NCBI RefSeq assembly: GCF_000745855.1
Contig: NZ_JQKD01000023.1
Span: 36,445-100,444 of the forward strand
Source of the DNA: Xenophilus azovorans DSM 13620
GTDB lineage: Bacteria > Pseudomonadota > Gammaproteobacteria > Burkholderiales > Burkholderiaceae_C
Reading direction: 5' to 3'
Length of the DNA stretch: 64,000 nucleotides
Shown: positions 27,028 to 40,006 of the stretch, piece by piece
Position numbering within the stretch: position 1 is the first letter of the stretch
Layout of the letters: each line of letters opens with the position of its first letter
Program-made: the position numbers and the translations under genes
Notes under the pieces: generated by a model
Database searches by the model: none
Seen by the model: only the letters and a program-made list of their open reading frames with translations
What the model was told of the DNA's origin: nothing

Positions 27028-27768
27028 TTACTCCTCGTCGCCCGGTATCTGGCCGTCGTGCACCTCGCTGAGGCGCCGCTGCAGGTAGGCGTCGCGCATG
27101 AAGGCATAGGGATCGAGCGCGGCATCGTCCAGCAGCCGCGTGGCGCGCAGCAGGCCGGCCCGGCGCTCCACCACCCGCAGCGCGCTCAGCGAGTTGCGGG
27201 CCGGGATGTCGTGCACGTGCCCCAGGGCATCGCCCTGGAAGTCCACCGGCAGGGCCGCGGTGTCGCGCACCGTCGACGGTCCCAGCAGCGGCAGCATCAG
27301 GAAGGGGCCGGAAGGCACGCCCCAGTAGCCCAGCGTCTGGCCGAAGTCCTCATTGTGGCGCTCGATGCCTGCCTCGGAGGCGATGTCCAGCAACCCGCCC
27401 AGGCCGAAGACGGTGTTGACGTTCAGGCGCATGAAGGTCTCGGCGCTGCCCTGCAGCTTGAACTGCAGCACGTTGTTGGCCAGGTTCCAGACGTCGCCCA
27501 GGTTGTTGAAGAAGTTGGTCACGCCGGTGCGCGCGAACTGCGGCACCACGTCCTGGTAGGCCGTGGCCACCGGACGCAGGACGGCCCGGTCGACGCCGTC
27601 GTTGAAGCGGTAGACCCCGCGGTTGAAGGACTCGAGGGGGTCGCGGTTGCGCGGCGACGCCTCGCCGGGCGCCTCGGCCTGGGCGAACGCCAGGCCGGCC
27701 GCGAGGCCCAGCGCCACGGCCGCGCCTGCGCGCCGTGCCGTCTGCGTTCTGCGTGCTTTCATCGTCAT
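27028..27768 (-). CDS. mlaA: MlaA/VacJ family outer-membrane phospholipid-removal protein
   Basis: A 246-residue product with the family hallmarks RDPLESFNRGVYRFNDGVDRAVLRPVA, NFFNNLGDVWNLANNVLQ, NTVFGLGGLLDIASEAGI and TLGYWGVPSGPFLMLPLLGPSTVRD. The N-terminal signal (basic, then AVALGLAAGLAFAQAEA) has no lipobox cysteine, and the whole protein appears to lack cysteine, whereas the E. coli protein is a lipoprotein. It therefore looks like a signal peptidase I substrate that relies on its ring-shaped membrane-embedded domain. The stop and start overlap mlaD by 4 bases. Confidence 0.93.
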   Translation of the reverse strand: MTMKARRTQTARRAGAAVALGLAAGLAFAQAEAPGEASPRNRDPLESFNRGVYRFNDGVDRAVLRPVATAYQDVVPQFARTGVTNFFNNLGDVWNLANNVLQFKLQGSAETFMRLNVNTVFGLGGLLDIASEAGIERHNEDFGQTLGYWGVPSGPFLMLPLLGPSTVRDTAALPVDFQGDALGHVHDIPARNSLSALRVVERRAGLLRATRLLDDAALDPYAFMRDAYLQRRLSEVHDGQIPGDEE

Positions 27769-28253
27769 TTCTTGTTTCCCGCCCCTGGGGTGCTGCTGCC
27801 TTCCGCCGCCTTGCTGTAGAGGAACTGGCTGATGAGGTTCTCCAGGACCACGGCGGACTGCGTGTCGGTGACGACGTCGCCTGCCTGGAGGTTCTGCTCG
27901 CCGGCGCCCGCCTCGATCCCGATGTACTGGTCGCCCAGCAGGCCACTGGTCAGGATCTTGAACGAACTGTCCTTCGGAAAACTGTAACGACTCTGTAACG
28001 ACATCAGGACATCGGCCTGGAAAGTCTTGTCATTGAAGGTGATGGATTCCACACGGCCGACCAGCACGCCGGAACTGCGCACGGCGGTCTGGGGCTTCAG
28101 GCCGCCGATGTTGTCGAAGCGGGCCGTCACCTGGTAGGTCTTCTGGAAGCTGAGGTTCAGCAGGTTGGCCGACTGCAGTGCCAGGAACAGCAGCGCCGCG
28201 GCGCCGAACAGCACGAACAGGCCCACCCACACGTCATTCTTCGATCGTTGCAT
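27765..28253 (-). CDS. mlaD: MCE-domain protein MlaD
   Basis: A 162-residue protein with one N-terminal membrane anchor (DVWVGLFVLFGAAALLFLAL) and one MCE domain: YQVTARFDNIGGLKPQTAVRSSGVLVGRVESI, then SFKILTSGLLGDQYIGIEAG. It forms the hexameric periplasmic ring of the Mla transporter. The start MQRSKNDVW at 28253 has an AAAGGGA ribosome site; the frame upstream is not conserved. It is separated from mlaE by 187 bases that hold a dispersed repeat. Confidence 0.96.
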   Translation of the reverse strand: MQRSKNDVWVGLFVLFGAAALLFLALQSANLLNLSFQKTYQVTARFDNIGGLKPQTAVRSSGVLVGRVESITFNDKTFQADVLMSLQSRYSFPKDSSFKILTSGLLGDQYIGIEAGAGEQNLQAGDVVTDTQSAVVLENLISQFLYSKAAEGSSTPGAGNKK

Positions 28254-28360
28254 TTCAATCCCTTTCAGCTTTCCCCTGCGCTGCGCATCGCCTGCAGCGA
28301 ATACAACGCCGCCGAACAGGAGGCCGCGGAGCAGGTCATGCGGGGACACCCACGGAACCG

Positions 28361-28440
28361 GCTTGGCCGGGCCGCCGGGTATGCCCCCTTGAGGGGGTTG
28401 GCGAAGCGGAACGAAGTCCGCGAAGACTGGGGGTGTCTCA
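28361..28440. repeat. dispersed palindromic repeat, copy 2
   Basis: This copy lies in the mlaE-mlaD gap and ends exactly at the mlaE stop codon. It shows GGCCGGGCCGCC, the inner palindrome CCCCCTTGAGGGGG, GCGAAGCGGAACG, and a closing GACTGGGGGTGTC. It belongs to the same family as the copies near 24100, 55280 and 58000. The rest of the 187-base gap (28254-28360) shows no gene. Confidence 0.7.
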
Positions 28441-29220
28441 TCATGAACTGAACATCATGGCCGTCAGCAGGAAATCCAGGCCGAGCACCGCCAGCGAAGC
28501 CACGACCACGGTGCGGGTGGTCGCGCGCGAGACGCCTTCGGGCGTGGCCCGCGCAGCGAAGCCCTCCAGCAGCGCCACGAAGGTCACGGTGATGCCGAAC
28601 ACGATGCTCTTGACGACGCCGTTGCCCAGGTCGCTGAACACGTCGACGCCGCTTTGCATGCGGCCCCAGAAGGTGCCCGCGTCGACGCCCAGCAGCACGC
28701 CCACGATGTAGGCACCCACGATGCCCACGGCGCTGAACACCGCCGCCAGCAGCGGCATGGTGATGACGCCGCCCCAGAAGCGCGGCGCCAGCACCCGCTT
28801 CACCGGGTCCACCGCCATCATCTCCATCGCGGCGAGCTGCTCGCCGGCCTTCATCAGCCCGATCTCGGCGGTGAGCGAGGTGCCCGCGCGGCCGGCGAAC
28901 AGCAGCGCCGCCACCACCGGCCCCAGCTCGCGCACCAGCACCAGGGTGACCACCTGGCCCAGGATGTCGGCGGAGCCGAACTGCTGCAGCGTGTAGTACA
29001 TCTGCAGCCCCAGCACGAAGCCGACGAACAGGCCCGAGACGGCAATGATCGCCAGCGAGTAGTTGCCCAGGAAGTGGACCTGATCGCGCACCAGTCCGAA
29101 GCGGCGCAGGCAGGCAGGCGCCAGCCGGAGCAACTGGACGAACAGCCGCGCGCCCACGCCCAGATCGGCGAGCTTGCTGCGCACCGCGAAGCCGACGTCG
29201 GCGGGCCGCCACCAGCTCAT
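28441..29220 (-). CDS. mlaE: Mla ABC transporter permease MlaE
   Basis: A 259-residue integral membrane permease. MlaE/YrbE landmarks are VRDQVHFLGNYSLAIIAVSG, LVLVRELGPVVAALLFAGRAGTSLTAEIGLMKAGEQL and MEMMAVDPVKRVLAPRFWGG, followed by RATTRTVVVASLAVLGLDFLLTAMMF at the C-terminus. Its start overlaps the mlaF stop by 4 bases. Confidence 0.97.
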   Translation of the reverse strand: MSWWRPADVGFAVRSKLADLGVGARLFVQLLRLAPACLRRFGLVRDQVHFLGNYSLAIIAVSGLFVGFVLGLQMYYTLQQFGSADILGQVVTLVLVRELGPVVAALLFAGRAGTSLTAEIGLMKAGEQLAAMEMMAVDPVKRVLAPRFWGGVITMPLLAAVFSAVGIVGAYIVGVLLGVDAGTFWGRMQSGVDVFSDLGNGVVKSIVFGITVTFVALLEGFAARATPEGVSRATTRTVVVASLAVLGLDFLLTAMMFSS

Positions 29221-30023
29221 GCGCGGCCTCCTTGTCCGAAATCCTCCTCCACGGCCGGGCCGGGATGGTGGAAGCGCACCGGCCCGTCGGCCAGGGCGTT
29301 GACGAACTGGTGCACCAGCGGGTCGGTGCTCTCGCGCACCTGCCGCGGCGTGCCCTGCGCCGCCACCGTGCCATTGGCCAGGATGACGACGTGATCGGCG
29401 ATGCGGAAGGTCTCGTCCAGGTCGTGCGAGACGACGATGCTGGTCAGGCCCAGCGCATCGTTGAGCCGGCGGATCAGCCGCGCGGCGGTGCCCAGCGAGA
29501 TCGGGTCCAGCCCGGCGAAGGGCTCGTCGTACATGACCAGCTCCGGGTCGAGCGCGATGGCCCGCGCCAGCGCCACGCGGCGCGCCATGCCGCCGGAGAC
29601 TTCGCTGGGCATCAGAGCGCGCGCATTGCGCAGGCCCACCGCCTCCAGCTTCATCAGCACGATGTCGCGCACCAGCGCCTCGGGCAGCGTGGTGTGCTCG
29701 CGCAGCGGGAAGGCGACGTTCTCGAACACGCTCATGTCGGTGAAGAGGGCCCCGAACTGGAACAGCATGCCCATCCGGCGCCGCGCGGCGAACAGCTCGG
29801 TCTGGCCGAGGCGCCCGATGTCCTGCCCGTCGAACAGCACCTCGCCGCGCTGCGCGCGCTCCTGGCCGCCGATCAGGCGCAGCACCGTGGTCTTGCCGCC
29901 GCCGGAGGCGCCCATCAGCGCCGTGACGCTGCCGCGCGGCGCGCTGAACGACACGCCATCGAGGATGGCGCGATCGCTGTAGGCGAAGTGCACGTCACGG
30001 AATTCGACCAGCGGCGCAGTCAA
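29217..30023 (-). CDS. mlaF: Mla ABC transporter ATPase MlaF, TTG start
   Basis: The ATPase has Walker A GASGGGKTTVLRLIGG, the signature EVSGGMARRVALARAIALD, Walker B LVMYDEPFAGLDPIS and the H-loop VVSHDLDETF. No ATG or GTG suits the N-terminus. A TTG at 30023 gives TAPLVEFRDVHFAYSDRAIL after the initiator residue, matching the family start, with GGAAGGAA about 12 bases upstream. The product is 268 residues. It is the first gene of the mla run and starts only about 20 bases after the gltBD terminator. Confidence 0.93.
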   Translation of the reverse strand: MTAPLVEFRDVHFAYSDRAILDGVSFSAPRGSVTALMGASGGGKTTVLRLIGGQERAQRGEVLFDGQDIGRLGQTELFAARRRMGMLFQFGALFTDMSVFENVAFPLREHTTLPEALVRDIVLMKLEAVGLRNARALMPSEVSGGMARRVALARAIALDPELVMYDEPFAGLDPISLGTAARLIRRLNDALGLTSIVVSHDLDETFRIADHVVILANGTVAAQGTPRQVRESTDPLVHQFVNALADGPVRFHHPGPAVEEDFGQGGRA

Positions 30024-30045
30024 GGGCGAAAAGTTCCTTCCAACA

Positions 30046-30078
30046 GAAAAGCCGGGGCACCTGGTGGCATCCCGGCTT
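30046..30078 (-). terminator. terminator after gltD, just before mlaF
   Basis: AAGCCGGG (30049-30056) pairs with CCCGGCTT (30071-30078) around a 14-base loop. On the minus strand the stem runs into TTTT (30050-30047). It is placed between the gltD stop and the TTG start of mlaF, leaving no room for a full promoter after it. The mla genes must be read through it or start from within gltD. Confidence 0.7.
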
Positions 30079-30160
30079 GGGCATTGAGGCAATGATAAGG
30101 GAAGCGCCGGCGCCCGCCCTGCCCCTTCAAAGGGAACAGAGCGTTTCTGCGGCGGCAACG

Positions 30161-31639
<1,479 letters not shown>

Positions 31640-31665
31640 CGTGCGTTCCTGTTCTTTCTCGGTGT

Positions 31666-36411
<4,746 letters not shown>

Positions 36412-36446
36412 GGCACGTTCTCCTAGGGTTTTCTCGGGGGATTCGG

Positions 36447-36475
36447 AGCATACGGCGCTGCACAAACAATGCCAA
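36447..36475 (-). promoter_or_regulatory. gltB promoter candidate (sigma-70, with overlapping sigma-54-like motif)
   Basis: On the minus strand TTGGCA (36475-36470) and TATGCT (36452-36447) are separated by exactly 17 bases, giving a sigma-70 promoter about 30 bases before the gltB start codon. The same bases hold TGGCA and TGC with GG and GC spaced by 10 bases (36473-36460), which fits the -24/-12 plan of sigma-54. Either would suit a nitrogen-assimilation operon. Confidence 0.5.
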
Positions 36476-36480
36476 ACACT

Positions 36481-36545
36481 TTAATTGGGGTCAGATTCCA
36501 TTTAAAAGTCGACAAAATCAATCGAAAATAAATTGGGGACATATT
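36481..36545. repeat. AT-rich paired repeats between gltB and the RAYT-like gene
   Basis: Two related units, TTAATTGGGGTCAGATTCC at 36481 and TAAATTGGGGACATATT at 36529, lie 48 bases apart in a segment far poorer in GC than the window average. Sequences of the form AATTGGGGTCAGA commonly flank IS200-like or REP-associated transposase genes in proteobacteria, and one such relative lies immediately to the right. The rest of the 181-base gap holds the gltB promoter. Confidence 0.5.
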
Positions 36546-36592
36546 AAAAAGAGGAGCAAAGAACCTACACGAAATGGCCATTCGGAACAGAT

Positions 36593-37297
36593 TCAGACGG
36601 GCGCGGAAGGGCCTGGTCTACGCGGCCGGCCGGGCGCGGCCTTCACCAGACGCCGGCCGGTGTGCTGCTGGAGCACGGCAAGAAAGGCCGGATCGCCCAG
36701 CACCCAGCCCTGCTCGACGGCGCGGTCGAGGGCCTCCTCCACCGCCGGCGCCACGCCCTGGTGCACGCGCTCGGCGTAGGCCGCTTCCCGCTCGAAGGGC
36801 GTGTTGCCCAGGCGCCAATAGAGCGCCGGCGGGGTCAGGATGCGGTCGCTGGCCTGCCCCAGGTAGTGCGCGTGGCTGGACCAGGGGTACAGCCGCGCCT
36901 CCTGCACCAGGCCGGCGCGCACCGGGCGCAGGTCCATGGCGGCCATGCACGGCAGCAGGTAGCGCTCGGCCTGCAGGATGGTGGCGCGGTAGCGGCCGTC
37001 CCACAGGGTGCCGCTGCGGCCGTGCCGGTCGTTGAAGTGGCGCACGTAGCGGCGCCCCACCGCCTGCATCCACTGCGGCAGCGCGTCGGCGCTGGCCGGC
37101 GTGGCCAGCAGCCGGAAGTGGTCGTCCATCAGCACGTAGGCGTGCAGCGCGACGCCGAAGCGCCGCGCGTTCTCGTCCAGCAGCGCCAGCAGCATCTGGC
37201 GATCCGCCGAGTCGGCGAAGATCGGCTGGCGGTTGTGCCCGCGCTGCAGCAGGAGGTGGAGCTGGTTCGGCAGCGCCAGGCGGGCGAGGCGGGCCAT
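36593..37297 (-). CDS. REP-associated tyrosine transposase (RAYT) relative lacking catalytic residues
   Basis: A 234-residue protein of the Y1/IS200-like RAYT family. It starts MARLARLALPNQLHLLLQRG, then HNRQPIFADSADR, and HAYVLMDDHFRLLATP where active relatives have H-x-H; here residues 60-62 are H-F-R, so the second histidine is lost. Active relatives carry the nucleophilic tyrosine before N-P-V-R-A-G; here residues 119-125 read AAMDLRP, with Ala120 at that place. SGTLWDGRYRATI and PVRAGLV are retained. The intact reading frame suggests a maintained, non-transposing derivative. It begins 20 bases after the methyltransferase gene and may share its transcript. Confidence 0.8.
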   Translation of the reverse strand: MARLARLALPNQLHLLLQRGHNRQPIFADSADRQMLLALLDENARRFGVALHAYVLMDDHFRLLATPASADALPQWMQAVGRRYVRHFNDRHGRSGTLWDGRYRATILQAERYLLPCMAAMDLRPVRAGLVQEARLYPWSSHAHYLGQASDRILTPPALYWRLGNTPFEREAAYAERVHQGVAPAVEEALDRAVEQGWVLGDPAFLAVLQQHTGRRLVKAAPGRPRRPGPSAPV

Positions 37298-37317
37298 GTG
37301 GTGGTTACGGATGCGCG

Positions 37318-38190
37318 CTACGGCAGCAGCGCAAAGCGGGTGTCGCCCAGCGCCTGCAGGCCGAAGGTCTCCAGCAGCTCGCGCAGGCGCGCGGCGGCGC
37401 TGGCCTTCCGGTGCCCGGTGCGGCGGGCGATGATGAGTTCGTTCTTCAGGCTGTGCTCCCAGCCGACCAGCTCCGTCACCGTGACCTGGTAGCCGCTGGC
37501 CTCCAGGTACAGGCAGCGCAGCACGTTGGTGAGCTGGCTGCCGACCTCGCGCGTGTGCAGCGGGTGGCGCCACAGCTCGGCCAGCGGCGTGCGCGCCAGG
37601 GCCAGCGCCTTGTTCTGCCGCAGGCAGGACGCCACCTCCGCCTGGCAGCAGGGCACCAGCACCATGAAGCGCGCCTCCTTGGCCAGCCCGAAGGCGATGG
37701 CGTCGTCGGTGGCAGTGTCGCAGGCGTGCAGTGCCGTCACCATGTCAATGCGCTGCGGCAGTTCGCCGCTCGTGGTGGAGTCGGCCACCGACAGCGGCAG
37801 GAAGCGCATGCGCTCGAAGCCCAGCCGCTGGGCCAGCGCGCGCGAGCGCTCGACCAGCTCGGCGCGGGTCTCGATGCCGTAGACCCAGCCGCCGCGCTCG
37901 CGGAAGAACAGGTCGTAGAGGATGAAGCCCAGGTAGGACTTGCCGGCGCCATGGTCCGCCAGCGTGGCCTGCGCGCCGCCGTCCGGCAGCTCGAGCAGCA
38001 GTTTCTCGATGAACTGCACCAGGTGCTGCACCTGCTTGAGCTTGCGCCGCGAGTCCTGGTTGATGCGGCCCTCACGGGTGAGGATGTGCAGTTCCTTGAG
38101 CAACTCGATGGACTGCCCGGGCCGCAGGCCGAGCGCCTGGGCCGCTTCGGCGGCGGCGTCGGTCGTGCGCTTGGGCACATGGCGGGTCAT
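37318..38190 (-). CDS. SAM-dependent methyltransferase, Methyltransf_32 / TRMT13-like
   Basis: A class I methyltransferase of 290 residues. Motif I is LADHGAGKSYLGFILYDLF near residues 77-95, with the acidic post-motif VYGIETRAELVE. VTALHACDTATDDAIAFGL and MVLVPCCQAEV fit the Methyltransf_32 family, related to the tRNA 2'-O-methyltransferase TRM13 group. An N-terminal helical segment (SIELLKELHILTREGRINQDSRRKLKQVQHLVQFIEKL) probably binds substrate. Bacterial members have no settled substrate. Its start overlaps the DUF1415 gene stop by 4 bases. Confidence 0.82.
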   Translation of the reverse strand: MTRHVPKRTTDAAAEAAQALGLRPGQSIELLKELHILTREGRINQDSRRKLKQVQHLVQFIEKLLLELPDGGAQATLADHGAGKSYLGFILYDLFFRERGGWVYGIETRAELVERSRALAQRLGFERMRFLPLSVADSTTSGELPQRIDMVTALHACDTATDDAIAFGLAKEARFMVLVPCCQAEVASCLRQNKALALARTPLAELWRHPLHTREVGSQLTNVLRCLYLEASGYQVTVTELVGWEHSLKNELIIARRTGHRKASAAARLRELLETFGLQALGDTRFALLP

Positions 38191-38753
38191 GGGCTTGTTC
38201 CTTCGTCGTGGGGGCCGACGTCCAGCGCCCGCCAGCCGGCGTCGCCCAAGGCCTCCAGGCGCTCGATGTTGCGCTCGAAGATCTCGGCTGCGTCGGGGAA
38301 AGCCAGCACGGCGCGCTCGACGCTGTCCTCGCGCAGCAGGTGCAGCGTGGGATGCGGCGAGCGGTTGGTCGCGTTGCCGATGTCGCCCGGCTGCGTGCCC
38401 GCGAACTGGAAGCGCGGATGGAAACTGGCCAGTTGCAGCACGCCCTCGTGCCCGGCGCGGCGCAGGCCGCGCTCGGCCCAGCCGACCCAGTCGTTGAACG
38501 CCAGGAAGTCGTGCAGCGCATGGGGCACGACCAGCAGCGTGGTGTCGCGCTCGGCCGGGTCGAGGCGCAGCAGGTCGTCGGCCTCGGCGAGCAGTGCTTC
38601 CAGCAGGCCGCCCTCGTCATCGGCGGTGTAGACGGCCACGTGCGCCTGCCCCTTGGCGTGCACCGCCTTGGCGAAGGGGCACAGGTTCAGCCCGATCACG
38701 GCGCGCTCCATCCAGCGCATCGTGTCGGCGACGGCTTGCGGCGGCGTGGTCAT
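38187..38753 (-). CDS. DUF1415 domain protein
   Basis: A 188-residue protein of unknown function. The N-terminus has RWMERAVIGLNLCPFAKAVHAKG, with a conserved Cys-Pro-Phe, then TLLVVPHALHDFLAFNDWVGWAER, QLASFHPRFQFAG and NRSPHPTLHLLREDSVERAV, which together identify the DUF1415 family. The conserved Cys and His residues could bind metal, but no activity is known. It overlaps both neighbours, the methyltransferase and MFS genes, by 4 bases, so the three are a translationally coupled set. Confidence 0.88.
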   Translation of the reverse strand: MTTPPQAVADTMRWMERAVIGLNLCPFAKAVHAKGQAHVAVYTADDEGGLLEALLAEADDLLRLDPAERDTTLLVVPHALHDFLAFNDWVGWAERGLRRAGHEGVLQLASFHPRFQFAGTQPGDIGNATNRSPHPTLHLLREDSVERAVLAFPDAAEIFERNIERLEALGDAGWRALDVGPHDEGTSP

Positions 38754-40006
38754 CGCCGCGCTCCCGCGTGCCGCGCCAGCCGCATGGCGATCAGCGCGCC
38801 GACGGCCGAGCAGCCGAGCGTGAACACCCAGGTCCACTGCCATCCGCCCACCCGGTGCGCCAGCCAGGCGACGACGGGCGGCGCCGCGAACTGCCCGAAG
38901 GACGACACCTGCTGCATGAAGCCCACGGTGGTCGAGACCGTGTCGGGCCGGGGCGCGACCCGCACCGAGAGCATGAACAAGGTGGCCGGCACCGCGCCGC
39001 CGCACATGGAGAACAGGCACACCGCCAGGTAGCGCACCGTGGGCGGCAAGCCGTCCGACAGCGCCGGCCCGGCCTGCGCGAAGGCGGCCACGCTGCCGAT
39101 GCTCATGCAGGCGAAGCCCAGACCCAGCAGCCGCCCCGGCGGCCAGCCCGCCTGCAGCAGGCGGCCGGCACCGATGTTGCCCACCATGTTGAGCGCTGCC
39201 GCCAGCGCAGTGAGCAGCGCCGTCGCCAGCGCCGACATGCCGGCCTGCGCATAGACGGTGGGCAGGAAGCCGATGACCGACATCCACTGCGCCGAGTACA
39301 CGCCGAAGGCCAGCGCCACGCCCCAGGGCCCGCCCGCGCGCAGCGTGGCGGCCAGCCGCGCCTGCCACGACGCGCCCGGGCCCTGCCCCGCCGGCGCCGC
39401 GGCGGTGTGCCCCGGCGGATCGGCCGGCACGGCGGCGGCCACCAGCGCGCAGGCCAGCGCCGACAGCCCGGCCACCAGCCACCACCAGCCGCGCCAGCCC
39501 GCCAGCCCGATCAGCAGCGGGCCGGCCAGCAGCCCCAGGGCGACGCCGAAGGGCATGTAGGCGCCCCACAGGCCGAGTGCCGTCTTCTCGGCGCCGGCCG
39601 GCGCCAGCCGGCGGATCAGGCCCGGCGCCGGCATCACGGCCAGCAGGAAGCCGATGCCCTCCACCGCCCGCCAGCCGAGCAGCCAGCCCACCGGATGCGG
39701 AACCCGGTCCGCCAGGCCGCCCGCAGCGCCTGCGAGCGTCAGCAGCGCCAGGCCCAGCAGCATGCTGCGCCGCAGGCCGAGGCTGTCCGCCGCCAGGCCG
39801 GCCACCAGCCCCAGGCACATGCCGGCGGCCTGCACCAGCGAGAGCATGAAGCCCGAGGCGACCAGGCCCAGGCCCAGCGCCTGTCCCAGGGCCGGCAGCG
39901 CCGGCGGCAGCTTGCCCACGTGCAGCGCGGCGGCCACACCGCCCGCCACCACCACGAGCACAGCGAGCGGCACGCGGTGCCGGGCCGATGCGCTCAGTCC
40001 GTCCAT
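38750..40006 (-). CDS. major facilitator superfamily transporter
   Basis: A 418-residue membrane protein with twelve predicted segments and a cytoplasmic loop rich in Gly/Pro/Ala in the middle (VPADPPGHTAAAPAGQGPG). MFS landmarks are GLAADSLGLRRSMLLGLALL after helix 2, and GWRAVEGIGFLLAVMPAPGLIRR. It resembles the CynX/NimT group but the substrate is unknown. Its start lies 13 bases inside the 3' end of dgt, and its stop overlaps the DUF1415 gene. Confidence 0.85.
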   Translation of the reverse strand: MDGLSASARHRVPLAVLVVVAGGVAAALHVGKLPPALPALGQALGLGLVASGFMLSLVQAAGMCLGLVAGLAADSLGLRRSMLLGLALLTLAGAAGGLADRVPHPVGWLLGWRAVEGIGFLLAVMPAPGLIRRLAPAGAEKTALGLWGAYMPFGVALGLLAGPLLIGLAGWRGWWWLVAGLSALACALVAAAVPADPPGHTAAAPAGQGPGASWQARLAATLRAGGPWGVALAFGVYSAQWMSVIGFLPTVYAQAGMSALATALLTALAAALNMVGNIGAGRLLQAGWPPGRLLGLGFACMSIGSVAAFAQAGPALSDGLPPTVRYLAVCLFSMCGGAVPATLFMLSVRVAPRPDTVSTTVGFMQQVSSFGQFAAPPVVAWLAHRVGGWQWTWVFTLGCSAVGALIAMRLARHAGARR

